64,000 nt of DNA from Prorocentrum cordatum. Taxonomy: Eukaryota; Sar; Dinophyceae; Prorocentrales; Prorocentraceae. Positions 52,190-63,118 of the stretch are shown here, piece by piece. The translations under genes and the position numbers were made by a program. Position 1 is the first letter of the stretch, and every line of letters starts with the position of its first letter. The DNA lies in the NCBI GenBank assembly GCA_963575745.1, contig CAUYUJ010020145.1, forward strand, positions 65,001 to 129,000, written 5' to 3'. The notes beneath the pieces are model-generated. The model was not told where the DNA came from, made no database searches, and was given only the letters and a program-made list of their open reading frames with translations.

Positions 52190-53090
52190 AAGACAAGGCT
52201 TGCCATTACAGTGAATATGATGTTCCACCTTGAGGTGCTTCTTCTGGTCAGAACAGTGGAAGGTGGTTCATTGCAATGTCCGAACTCTCGCCCGAATTGC
52301 ACATCCATTGGGCGCTCGTCATTCGGGGTGGCGCCCCCGCAGAGAGAAAGGACTGCTTGTATGGGACGTGAGAGCCGTTGGGTTTCTGTGGTCCTCCAGC
52401 CCGTGGCGCCCGCGGATTTGGCGGACCCATTGGCACTACGGGGGCTACCCGCAGCAAGGCGGTCCTGGCCGCCTCCTTTCAGTCCCCGGGTCCTCCCCCT
52501 GGGTCGCTCAGTTTTCGGGCCAGAGCCCGGCTCTCCCGCGGCCGTTCGGGACGATCTGGGCATCCCCAGAACGCCCTCGGTGAGGCGCAGCTTCTGGAAC
52601 GTATCCCGAGGCAGGCCCGAAAACCTCGAACAAATCTTGAGCCCCTCCTCCCCTCCTCTCCTCCCGCCCGTGGCCCTCACCCCGCTGCACGCCGCCTGCT
52701 GCTTCGCGACCTGCTCCGACAAGCCGCCAATCGTCGTCGCCGCCGCGGCAGCCCCTCGCGGCTCTCGGGGCCCCACGACGACGACGACGCGCTGCGCGAG
52801 CGCAGCGCGCCGCCGCGCGGCTGCGCCGCCGCGCGGGCCGAGCGCCGCTGCCGCGCGCGCAGCTCCTTTAGAGGAAAGTGCATCACTACCGCTGGTCGTC
52901 CTGGAGGAGCCCTCGCCGCCACAGCTGGGCTCGCCTCACAAATCCTGTCGCCTACGTGCGCGCAAGAGCGACCCGCTGCGAGAGTGGCCTTCGCTGCGCG
53001 GCTTTGCGCGCCCGCGCGGGCGTCAAATATAAGGGGGACCCTGGCGGGCACGCGCCAGAGGTCACTCCAGCGAAGGGTCACTCTTGATGG
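52190..53090. other. GC-rich stretch without supported genes
   Basis: Several overlapping 200-300 codon frames are open on both strands, Ala/Arg/Pro-rich and without recognisable domains. Position-dependent composition typical of a gene is not evident. Confidence 0.4.
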
Positions 53091-53111
53091 GCCGATTTTC
53101 CACCACCACTA

Positions 53112-53176
53112 CCATAGGTAGGAGAGGGAGGAGGAGGAGGAGGAGGAGGAGGAGGAGGAGGAGGAGGAGGAGGAGG

Positions 53177-53216
<40 letters not shown>

Positions 53217-53220
53217 AGAG
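53112..53220. repeat. GGA then GGAGCA microsatellite
   Basis: (GGA)n at 53118-53180 passes into (GGAGCA)n at 53181-53214. Confidence 0.95.
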
Positions 53221-53539
53221 GAGGGGGACCTCCCCATCCTCCCTGCTCCCCCGTCCTGCCTATGGCAGCGGTGGTGGAAGACTCGCCCATCACCTCTTGC
53301 GCGTGGCCGATCCTGGGCAGCACACGCCCCGGGAGAGAGGTCGGAGGAGTGGCGGTGCCAGGCGGGCCTTCTCCCCCCCCCCCCCCCGCAGCTCCGCAGG
53401 CCCGCGGCCGGCCCGGGCGCGCCCCGCCCGCTCCATGGGCGCGGGCGTGCGGGAGGCGGCCGCCAAGCGCGGTGCGGGCCCGTCGGGGGGGGGGCGCCCA
53501 AATCACCGCTGGCAGGATTCTTGCAACCACTGGCGAGTT

Positions 53540-53655
53540 TTTTCCACCCCCTCTCCCTGGGCCGGGATTTTTTCCACCCCCTCTCCCTGGGTTCCCCCCC
53601 CCGGGATTTTTGCAAGATTTTCCTCACCCCTCTCTCCACCCCCTCTCCCTTTATG
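53540..53655. repeat. TTTTTCCACCCCCTCTCCCTGG repeats
   Basis: The word TTTTTCCACCCCC plus TCTCCCTGGG occurs twice in full (53537 and 53568), with related CCCTCTCTCCACCCCC text to 53651. Confidence 0.75.
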
Positions 53656-53744
53656 AACCGATAACTCCTCCCTGTCGCACCCCGAGGCCGGTCGAAAGGA
53701 CGGGCCGAGCGTTTCGCCGGAGACTTCCTCACCCTTGGTGGTCC

Positions 53745-54395
53745 TGAAGCTTAGGAGTTGCAATGATTCGCGGATGGAGGGCGGCCCGTTTTCAACATGT
53801 GGCTCTCGCCTTAGCTCCGCGCACATTCGCTTTTTGACACCTTGCACGAGTTACGGATGGAGGGCGGCCCGTTTTCAACATGTGGCTCTCGCCTGAGCGC
53901 CGCGCGCACTCCTTTCAAAAGCTTGCAAGAGCTTCACGAATGGAGGGAGGCGCGTTTTCAAAATGTGGCTCCCGCCCTAGCGCCGCGCACAATCGGTTTA
54001 AATACTTGCAAGAGAGTTTCACGGATGGAGGGCGGTTTCATTTCAACATGCGGCTCTCGCCTTAGCGCCGAGCACATTCGTTCTAAGAGTTTGGAATCGT
54101 TTCAAGGATTCTCGTGGTGAAAATCCTGGAGATGGTATTTTGGCACGATGTCGGCATGTCAGGGCGCAGCAGTCACGTTGATTCGCGGTGTTGAAGTCCC
54201 ACGAATGGTGCTGGCGCGACTCAGCATCGTTGATGTCCCCGGAATGGTGTTCTGGCACAAATCAAGATTTTCAAAGGGTTCTCTTCCAACGGGGCACGTC
54301 CCTCAGTGAAAATAAATCCGTGTATGGGGCCTACGAAGAGGGAGCTTCGAGGGAGTGCAATGTCGTTGATGAGTCTTGGAATTGCGCTGGTCCCT
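53745..54395 (-). repeat. Dispersed repeat family, inverted copy 2
   Basis: Reverse complement of the family at 10019-10790. From 54395 leftward it shows AAGACTCATCAACGA, CTCCCTCTTCGTAGGC and TTTTCACTGAGGG, then the tandem units whose plus-strand form is CGGATGGAGGGCGG, TTTTCAACATGTGGCTC and GCGCCGCGCAC (about 53765-54085, five units). A (TCC)n sits at its outer edge, mirroring the (GGA)n of copy 1. Confidence 0.8.
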
Positions 54396-54452
54396 CCACC
54401 TCCTCCTCCTCCTCCTCCTCCTCCTCCTCCTCCTCCTCCTCCTCCTCGTCCT
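54396..54452. repeat. TCC microsatellite at the dispersed-repeat edge
   Basis: Pure (TCC)n immediately outside copy 2; equivalent to the GGA tract at 9957-10018 beside copy 1. Confidence 0.96.
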
Positions 54453-54709
54453 AACGGCACCAGCTGCGGCCTCGGCAACTTTTGAATTGCGCTTTCTGCC
54501 CACGAGCCCTTCATGGACTCTCGGCCTTCTTTGTCTTGCCCTGTCCTGGCGCTCTGCCTTCTCGCTTCTGCCTCCAAGGGCCTACTCTCCGGCCTGGGGG
54601 CCATCCCGGATGTGCAGCTGGGGCGAACAGGTGGCCCCGGGGAAGGGCTTTGGACCTCCGGGGCAAGGGACTGAGAAATCACATCGGAAGAGGTCTGTGC
54701 ACCCAAGCC

Positions 54710-54810
54710 CCCGACGTCATGACTTTTTCATAACGTCGATACTGAAAGGTCTTGACCCATTCCCCAGGACCGGCTTCTCATCCCGAGTCGTCTTCTGACG
54801 GTCCCGAGGC
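54710..54810 (+). repeat. Dispersed repeat with hairpin, copy 2
   Basis: Diverged copy of 4122-4222: same GACGTCATGACTTTTTCAT start, and the same TTCTCATCCCGAGTCG-like block and end (GACGGTCCCGAG). Confidence 0.75.
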
Positions 54811-54827
54811 CTGGGGAAGCCCTGCGA

Positions 54828-54916
54828 ATTATGGGAAATGCAATTTTCCTAAAAAAACCGCACTCCATGAGGCACAATTGCGTTTCCCATCATTTTAAAT
54901 TATGGGAAACGCAATC
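54828..54916. repeat. ATTATGGGAAA(T/C)GCAAT inverted repeat set
   Basis: ATTATGGGAAATGCAAT (54828), its reverse-complement form ATTGCGTTTCCCAT (54878) and ATTATGGGAAACGCAAT (54899). The last two can pair into a stem around a CATTTTAA-type loop. Confidence 0.8.
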
Positions 54917-55085
54917 CCGGACGACTGCCCTGGGAAGGGCCGCCAGAGGCCGAAAACATGGAGGAACCTGCCGTCAGGATTTTTGTCGCTACGCGAGGCA
55001 GACCCCCCCCTAACCAACGAAAAAAAAAAAACCAACGAAAACACCGACGAAAACGCACTCTGTCATACATGAAGAAGAAAGAAGA

Positions 55086-55440
55086 ATCACACGCCCAGAA
55101 CGGCAATCTGAGCACGGAAACGCCCAGAACAGCACTCTGAGCACGGAAACGCCCAAAACGGCAATCTGAGCACAGAAACGCCCAAAACGGCAATCTGAGC
55201 ACGGAAACGCCCAGAACGGCAATCTGAGCACGAACGCGCCCGCAACGGCAATCTGAGCACGAAAACGCCCAGAACGGCAATCTAAGCACGAAAACGCCCA
55301 GAACGGCAATCTGAGCACCAAAACGCCCAGAACGGCAATCTGAGCACGAAAACGCCCAGAACGGCAATCTGAGCACGGAAACGCCCAGAACGGCAATCTG
55401 AGCACCGAAACGCCCAGAACGGCAATCTGAGCACGGAAAA
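55086..55440. repeat. 29-bp tandem array, about 12 units
   Basis: The unit begins CGCCCAGAACGGCAATCTG and ends AGCACGGAAA, with few substitutions (AAAACGG, GCGCCCGC). Units abut without spacers, so this is not a CRISPR. Because 29 is not a multiple of 3, the minus frames repeat every three units as a 29-residue pattern (LRLPFWAF, CSDCRSGR). Confidence 0.95.
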
Positions 55441-55561
55441 TCATGGCGGCCGCCAAGCCCTCGCATGTGCAGACAAATGGCCGGCGCCCTCGCGCCAGCA
55501 AGGGGCTTGAGGGAAGCGCTGCCTGGCTGGGATCTTCTGGATCTCAATCCGAGACTCCCAG
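55436..55561. repeat. 125-bp segment present three times
   Basis: From AAAATCAT(G/T)GCGGCCGCC to ATCCGAGACTCCCA. Further copies lie at about 56483-56609 and 61824-61950, nearly identical. Confidence 0.9.
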
Positions 55562-55608
55562 CCAGGACAGGGCACCGGCGAAAGCCGCGAGGGTGGTATG
55601 CGGGTGGG

Positions 55609-57791
55609 CCAGAGACGGCGCGCAGGCGCGGTGAGAAACAGCCCTTAGGGCTTGGGTTTGTCCGCGACAAGACACGACCCTGGGTTTGCCCGCGAAAAGG
55701 CAGGGACCCATGCCAGAGGCCCCCAAGTCGGCGGGCTTAGCGCCAGAGGCCTCCAAGTCGGTAGGCGTGGCAAGCCAGAGGTCTCTAAGTCGGCGGACAT
55801 GGCTGAGGATGCCCTCTCGGCGGGCCAGGGTGGCGACGAGCGCGGGCACGCCAGACAGAGCGCTCCCGCCAGAGAGCATCACGCTGTTGAAGCAGCACTT
55901 GTCCGCGAGAAAGCAGGAAGCCTCGGTTTGCCCGCGAAAAGGCAAAGGCCCGAAGGGGGGCAGCCCTTAGGGCTTGGGTTTGTCCGCGAGAAGACAGGGA
56001 CCCTGGGTTTGCCCGCGAAAAGGCAGGGACCCATGCCAGAGGCCCCCAAGTCGGCGGGCTTGGCGCCAGAGGCCTCCAAGTAGGTAGGCGTGGCAAGCCA
56101 GAGGTCCCCAAATCGGCGGACATGGCTGTGCAAGAGCGGCAGGACAACACTTCCAGCGGTCAAGGCGACGGAGGAGCGGCAAGAATCGACTAGCTTTCGA
56201 CGCCGCTACCTCCAGGAACCTCAAGCGAGGACAACGGACACGCCTAGGCGACGAGGAACGCGGGCTGTGGCGACGAGGAGCGCGGGTAAGCCTCGAGAAA
56301 CCCCACGCCAGCAGAGCCACGCCCAGGAGCTTACTTCCGCCGTTCCACGGAATCGCCGGCCTGCGGAGGACTACTAGCCCGCGAGGCAGGCGAAGAGGCA
56401 TAGAGGCGAAGAAGCAAGGAGAAAACAATGCGAGGGCTTGCTCCTGATGACTTTCCTGTGACGGAAACAAGTTTACGCGCCATGAAAATCATTGCGGCCG
56501 CCAAGCCCTCGTATGTGCAGACAAATGGCCGGCGCCCTCGCGCCAGCAAGGGGCTTGAGGGAAGCGCTGCCTGGCTGGGATCTTCTGGATCTCAATCCGA
56601 GACTCCCAATGCACCAGAAGACGCCAGACAGCGCAGCAGCTTGCGATGCAATCGTGAATATTCGTCACCCAATGCGCACGATCAGCGTCAACGCTGCCAG
56701 CTGCTTACTGATGCGTGAGCTTCTGCATCCCGCCGCCGATGTGCGCGGTGACGCGCAATTTCCCCCGCGGCCAATGTGCACTGATAACGTTCCTGCGCGC
56801 TGGCGCAGCCATGCCTGTCTTGTCCTCAGCGCTTGTGTGCTCGTTTGCGCTCTGCATGCGCGACCGCTCGCGCTTCTCAGTGTGCGCGTCTGCGCACGAC
56901 TGCGCGACTTCGTCTGTTGCGGCGCGCTGCAACAAGCCATTGCATGCCAAGACGCGCATCTTTGCGCGTCTGCGCTCCTGTACACTTGTGGCGCGCCTTT
57001 GGACATATGCGTGCATCCGCGCGCTTGCGCGCGCTTCTGAAGTTGTGCGCGCTCCCTGTGCGCACGTGCACTTCGGCACGCGTTCCCGCGCGCATCTGCA
57101 CTCCGCGCGCCTCTGCGCGCTTGCGCGCGTTTCAGCGTTTCCGTGCGCCCGTGCGCGCTACTGCTCACCTCTTCGAGCATCGCGCGTCTTCGCACCTGTG
57201 CGCACGTCCGCGCGACACTCTGCGTCCCTTACCTATGAGCGCGAATATCTACGCACCTCGGCACGCTGTTCCACGCTCGCGCGCGTCTCTGCGCGTCCGT
57301 GCGCACTGCGTGCTGCTGCGCGCTCTGTGGACGATTCTGCGCGCCTCTTGCGCATGTGCGCTCCGCTGCCGCCTCTGCGATGTCTCTGCGCTCACGCGTT
57401 TCCGCGTGCCGCTGCTTGCATGTGCGCGTCTGCGCGACGCTGCGTGTCCCTGCGCGTCAGCGCGTTCCGCGCGCCGCTGCGCAATTGTGGTCCTTCTGTG
57501 CGCTTTGCGCGTGCGCACTTGCGCGACCGGGCAGGTCTGTGCACAATTGCGCGTCTGCGCGCTCCCGCGGGCCTGTGTGCGCTCCTGCGCCCCATCCCGC
57601 CTGTACGCTTGTTCTGCGTACTTCCGGTGTTTTTGCGCGCTCCTGTGCGCCTGTGCACCTCTGCATGGTTCCGCACACCTCTGCACGCTGCGCGCTTCTG
57701 CGCGTCTCTGCGCGTCTTTGAGAATGCTAATCTGGGCGCCCCGCTCCGCAGAACGCACGAAACTGCGGAACGCGCACAAACTGCAATTTTG
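55609..57791. repeat. Segmental duplication, copy 1
   Basis: Matches 60949-63118 in the same orientation, offset about 5340 bp, with only scattered substitutions and small indels by eye. Differences include CGAGGTA-type single changes near 55760 and a roughly 15-17 bp segment near 57500 missing from copy 2. It contains an internal duplicate (55637 versus 55961, period about 324) with TTTGCCCGCGAAAAGGCAGG, and a GCGC-rich part (56830-57720). Confidence 0.93.
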
Positions 57792-57842
57792 GTCGCAATT
57801 CTGGGCGCACCAGCGCCGCCGAGCGCGGAATTGCGCTCCAAA

Positions 57843-57882
<40 letters not shown>
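57843..57882. repeat. AT microsatellite
   Basis: Pure (AT)n of about 36 bp inside GC-rich repeats. Confidence 0.97.
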
Positions 57883-57884
<2 letters not shown>

Positions 57885-58329
57885 GGCGCCTCGCGCTGGA
57901 GACTGCACGAAACCGCGGAATCGCATCCGAATTGCAATTCTGGGTGCACCTGCGCCACCGAGCGCGGAAGAGCTCGGGAACGCGCTCGAAATGCTAATCT
58001 GGGCGCTCCGCGCCGCAGAATGCAAGACTCGAACTGCGATTTTGGGCGCACCTGCGCCGCGAAGGCACGAAAACTGCATTCATTGATGCCAATCTAAGCG
58101 TGCGGCTTCCTGCAACGCAGGCAACCGCTGAATCGCGTGCAATCGCAATTCTGGGCGCACCAGCGCCGCTGAGCGCGGAACTGCGCTCAGAATACCACTG
58201 CGGGCGCCCTGCGCCGAAGATTTGGAAAACTCGCCCCGAAGACGATTTGGGCCACCTCCTGCGCCGCCGAGCGCAGAAACGCGCTTGGAATGACAATCTT
58301 GGCGCCAGAATGCGGAATCGCGCTTAGTT

Positions 58330-59960
58330 GCAAATCTGGGCGCGCCTGCCAGAGTGCGCGGATTCGCGCTCCATTTGCGAATCTGCGCGCGCCTGCGCCA
58401 AAATGCGCGGACTCGCGCTCCGTTTGCGATTCTGGGCGCGCCTGCGCCAGAATGCGCGGAGTCACGCTCGGTTTGCGATTCTGGTCGTGCCTGCGCCAGA
58501 ATACTCGGACTCGAGCTCCATTTGCGACTCTGAGCGCGCCTGCGCCAGAATGCGCGGAGCCGCGCTCCATTGGCGATTCCGGGAGCGCCTGCGCCAGAAT
58601 GCACGGAATCGCGCCCCAGTGGTCATTCTAGGCGCGCCTGCGCAAGAATGCGCGGATTAGCATTCAATTTGCGACTCTGGACGCGCCTGCACAGAATGCG
58701 CGGGTTCGCGCTTCGTCTGCGATTGACTGCGCGGAGTCGCGCTTGGCGCTTTTCGGCGCGCGTGCGCCAGAGAATGCGAAGTCGCGCTCCATTTGCGCTT
58801 CTAGGCGCGCCTGCGCGAGAGAATGCAGAATCGCGCTCCAGTTGTCATTCTGGGCGCGCCTGCGCAGACATGCGCGGATTCGGACTCCACTTGCGATTCT
58901 TGGCGCACCTGCGCCACAATGCGTTGATTCGGGCCTCGCAAATTCGCGTTCCTTTTGCGATTATGGGCGCGCCTGCGCCCGAACGCGCTGAGCTCCACTC
59001 CATGTGTGAATCTGGGTGCCTGCGCACGAATGCGCGGAGTCGCGCTAACCATTTGCGATTCTGGGCGCGCCCGCGCCAGAATGCGCGGAGTCGCGCTCGG
59101 TTCGCTTCTGGTCGCGCCTGCGCCAGGATGCGCGGAATCTCGCTCCATCTGCGATTCTGGGCGCGCCTGCGCCAGAATGCGCGGAGCCGCGCTCTATTGG
59201 CGATTTCGGGCGCGCCTGCGCCCGAATGCGCGGAATCGCGCTCTAGTTGTCATTCTGGGCGCCCTGCACACTCACTCCATGTGCGATTCTAGGCGGGCCT
59301 GCGCAAGAATGTGCGGAGCCGCGGTCCAGTTTCGATTATGGTCGCGCCTGCGCCAGAATGCGCAAACTCGCGCTCCGTCTGCGATTTTGGGCGCGCCTGT
59401 GCCCGAATGCGCGGAGTCGCGCTCCATTTGCGATTCTGGGCGCGCCCGCGCCAGAATGCGCGGAGTCGCGCTCCATTGACGATTCCGGGCGCGCCTGCGC
59501 CAGAATGCGCGGAATCGCGCTCCACTTGTCATTCTGGGCGCGCCTGCGCGAGAATGCGCGGAGCCGCGCTCTATTGGCGATTCCGGGCGCGCCTGCGCCA
59601 GAATGCGCGGAATCGCGCTCAAGTTGCCATTCTGGGCGCGCCTGCGCAAGATTGCGCGGATTCGCATTCGACTTGCGACTCTGGGCGCGCCTGCGCCAGA
59701 ATGCGCGGGTTCGCGGTTCTTCTGCGATTCAGGGCGCGCCTGCGCCAGAATGCGCGGAGTTGCGCTGTATTTGCGCTTCTCGGCGCGCGTGCGCCAGAGA
59801 ATGCGGAGTTGCGCTGTATTTGCGCTTCTCGGCGCGCGTGCGCCAGAAAATGCGGAATCGCGCTCCAGTTGTCATTCTGGGCGCGCCTGCTCAGAAATGC
59901 GCGGATTCGCGCTCCACTTGCGATTCTGGGCGCATCTGCGCCAGCATGCGCCGCTGCACT
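58330..59960. repeat. Degenerate ~50-bp satellite, about 30 units
   Basis: The unit reads roughly GCGATTCTGGGCGCGCCTG, CGCCAGAATGCGCGGA, then (G/A)TCGCGCTCCATT. Occasional 60-bp higher-order repeats exist (59750-59850). 57720-58330 holds more diverged relatives with GGGCGCACC(T/A)GCGCCGC. The long plus-strand frames are repeats only. Confidence 0.92.
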
Positions 59961-60404
59961 GCAAAACTGGGCACGCGGACGCCCACGAGCGCAAAGTCGC
60001 GCTCAGACTGCGAATCTGAGTGCGCCTGGGCACCAGAACGCAGAAAGGAAGGAGCATAGAGTGCAATACTGGGCAAGCGAATGCCGCCCGAGTGCACAGT
60101 CGCGCTCAGACTGGCCAGCACAGACCTGGGAATGGCAAGCGGCGAGGGCCAGAGAGAGCACGGCCCCCACGGCGGCAGCAACGACGCACTCTACGTTTCA
60201 CCACAGGCGGCAAGGACCAGCGAGAGAGTAGCCCTCACGGTGGGGTGCGAGAATGGCCCTCAGCGGCACCAGGAATGCACTGAGAGCCGCACCCACTGGA
60301 AACCAACGAGGAGCCAGCGCCCCGGGACGCCCGGTCCTCTGGCGAAGAGGGCCGGAGAGCGTAGCTCGACAAGCCTGGGTTTGCCGCTCGCGAGAAGGCA
60401 GTGA

Positions 60405-60945
60405 ACGTCCACATCGCAGGAGGTGAAGCCCGCGAGAAGGCAGCGACCCCAAAGTGATGCAGCTTCTCGCGACAAGGCAAGAACTTCGGGTGCGTGCGAG
60501 AAGGCTTTGCCCGCGAGAAGGCAGCGAATAAACTGCACGCAGCATGCCACACAGAACCCGGCAGAGCCTGGGAGAAGTGCGGCCTGAGTTTGCCCGCGAG
60601 AAGGCAGGGGCTCTGGGTGTGCCCGCGAGAAGGCAGGGACCCTGGGTTTGCCCCGAGAAGGCAGGGGCCCTGAACTTGCCCGCGAAGGCGGAACCAGAGA
60701 ATGAGAAACACGGTGGCCTGAGTTTGCCCGCGAGAAGGCAGGGACTCTGGGTGTGCCCGCGAGAAGGCAGGGACCCTGGGTTTGCCCGCGAGAAGGCAGG
60801 GGCCCTGAACTTGCCCGCGAAGGCGGAACCAGAGACTGAGAAACACGGTGGCCTGAGTTTGCGCGGGAGAAGGCAGGACTCTGGGTATGCCCGCGAGAAG
60901 GCAGAGACCCTGGATGTGCACGCGAAACGCAGGGGCCCTGGATGA
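60405..60945. repeat. TTTGCCCGCGAGAAGGCAGG tandem array
   Basis: A unit of about 35 bp (GCCCGCGAGAAGGCAGGG plus CCTGGGTTT or variant) repeats about 14 times. A higher-order unit of about 138 bp that includes GGCGGAACCAGAGA and AACACGGTGGCCTGAG occurs twice (60685 and 60823). Confidence 0.9.
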
Positions 60946-60948
60946 CGC

Positions 60949-63118
60949 CAGAGACGGCGCGCAGGCGCGGTGAGAAACAGCCCTTAGGGCTTGGGTTTGT
61001 CCGCGACAAGACACGACCCTGGGTTTGCCCGCGAAAAGGCAGGGACCCATGCCAGAGGCCCCCAAGTCGGCGGGCTTAGCGCCAGAGGCCTCCAAGTAGG
61101 TAGGCGTGGCAAGCCAGAGGTCTCTAAGTCGGCGGACATGGCTGAGGATGCCCTCTCGGCGGGCCAGGGTGGCGACGAGCGCGGGCACGCCAGACAGAGC
61201 GCTCCCGCCAGAGAGCATCGCGCTGTTGAAGCAGCACTTGTCCGCGAGAAAGCAGGAAGCCTCGGTTTGCCCGCGAAAAGGCAAAGGCCCGAAGGGGGAC
61301 AGCCCTTAGGGCTTGGGTTTGTCCGCGAGAAGACAGGGACCCTGGGTTTGCCCGCGAAAAGGCAGGGACCCATGCCAGAGGCCCCCAAGTCGGCGGGCTT
61401 GGCGCCAGAGGCCTCCAAGTCGGTAGGCGTGGCAAGCCAGAGGTCCCCAAGTCGGCGGACATGGCTGTGCAAGAGCGGCAGGACGACACTCCCAGCGGTC
61501 AAGGCGACGAGGAGCGGCAAGAATCGACTAGCTTTCGACGCTGCTTCCTCCAGGAAGCTCAAGCGACGAGGACAACGGACACGCCTAGGCGACGAGGAAC
61601 GCGGGCTGTGGCGACGAGGAGCGCGGGTAAGCCTCGAGAAACCCCACGCCAGCAGAGCCACGCCCAGGAGCTTACTTCCGCCGTTCCACGGAATCGCCGG
61701 CCTGCGGAGGACTACTAGCCCGCGAGGCAGGCGAAGAGGCATAGAGGCGAAGAAGCAAGGAGAAAACAATGCGAGGGCTTGCTCCTGATGATTTTCCTGT
61801 GACGGAAACAAGTTTACGCGCCATGAAAATCATTGCGGCCGCCAAGCCCTCGTATGTGCAGACAAATGGCCGGCGCCCTCGCGCCAGCAAGGGGCTTGAG
61901 GGAAGCGCTGCCTGGCTGGGATCTTCTGGATCTCAATCCGAGACTCCCAATGCACCAGAAGACGCCAGACAGCGCAGCAGCTTGCGATGCAATCGTGAAT
62001 ATTCGTCACCCAATGCGCACGATCAGCGTCAACGCTGCCAGCTGCTTACTGATGCGTGAGCTTCTGCATCCCGCCGCCGATGTGCGCGGTGACGCGCAAT
62101 TTCCCCCGCGGCCAATGTGCACTGATAACGTTCCTGCGCGCTGGCGCAGCCATGCCTGTCTTGTCCTCAGCGCTTGTGTGCTCGTTTGCGCTCTGCATGC
62201 GCGACCGCTCGCGCTTCTCAGTGTGCGCGTCTGCGCACGACTGCGCGACTTCGTCTGTTGCGGCGCGCTGCAACAAGCCATTGCATGCCAAGACGCGCAT
62301 CTTTGCGCGTCTGCGCTCCTGTACACTTGTGGCGCGCCTTTGGACATATGCGTGCATCCGCGCGCTTGCGCGCGCTTCTGAAGTTGTGCGCGCTCCCTGT
62401 GCGCACGTGCACTTCGGCGCGCGTTCCCGCGCGCATCTGCACTCCGCGCGCCTCTGCGCGCTTGCGCGCGTTTCAGCGTTTCCGTGCGCCCGTGTGCGCT
62501 ACTGCTCACTTCTTCGAGCATCGCGCGTCTTCGCACCTGTGCGCACGTCCGCGCGACACTCTGCGTCCCTTACCTATGAGCGCGAATATCTACGCACCTC
62601 GGCACGCTGTTCCACGCTCGCGCGCGTCTCTGCGCGTCCGTGCGCACTGCGTGCTGCTGCGCGCTCTGTGGACGATTCTGCGCGCCTCTTGCGCATGTGC
62701 GCTCCGCTGCCGCTTCTGCGATGTCTCTGCGCTCACGCGTTTCCGCGTGCCGCTGCTTGCATGTGCGCGTCTGCGCGACGCTGCGTGTCCCTGCGCGTCA
62801 GCGCGTTCCGCGCGCCGCTGCGCAATTGTGGTCCTTCTGTGCACTTGCGCGACCGGGCAGGTCTGTGCACAATTGCGCGTCTGCGCGCTCCCGCGGGCCT
62901 GTGTGCGCTCCTGCGCCCCATCCCGCCTGTACGCTTGTTCTGCGTACTTCCGGTGTTTTTGCGCGCTCCTGTGCGCCTGTGCACCTCTGCATGGTTCCGC
63001 ACACCTCTGCACGCTGCGCGCTTCTGCGCGTCTCTGCGCGTCTTTGAGAATGCTAATCTGGGCGCCCCGCTCCGCAGAACGCACGAAACTGCGGAACGCG
63101 CACAAACTGCAATTTTGA
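60949..63118. repeat. Segmental duplication, copy 2
   Basis: Partner of 55609-57791. Homology ends at CACAAACTGCAATTTTG, after which copy 2 enters unique ATACCCCCTAAACC sequence. The left breakpoint is at GCCAGAGACGGCGCGCAGG. Confidence 0.93.

Noticed and set aside
55086-55440. 29-bp direct repeats as a CRISPR array
   Set aside because: Units abut with no spacers, there are no cas-like genes, and the setting is eukaryotic.
56715-60231. Long Cys/Arg/Ala frames across the satellite and segmental duplication (up to 460 codons)
   Set aside because: They follow the GCGC-rich repeat period; the duplicated copies differ by indels that shift the frame, and no domain is visible.
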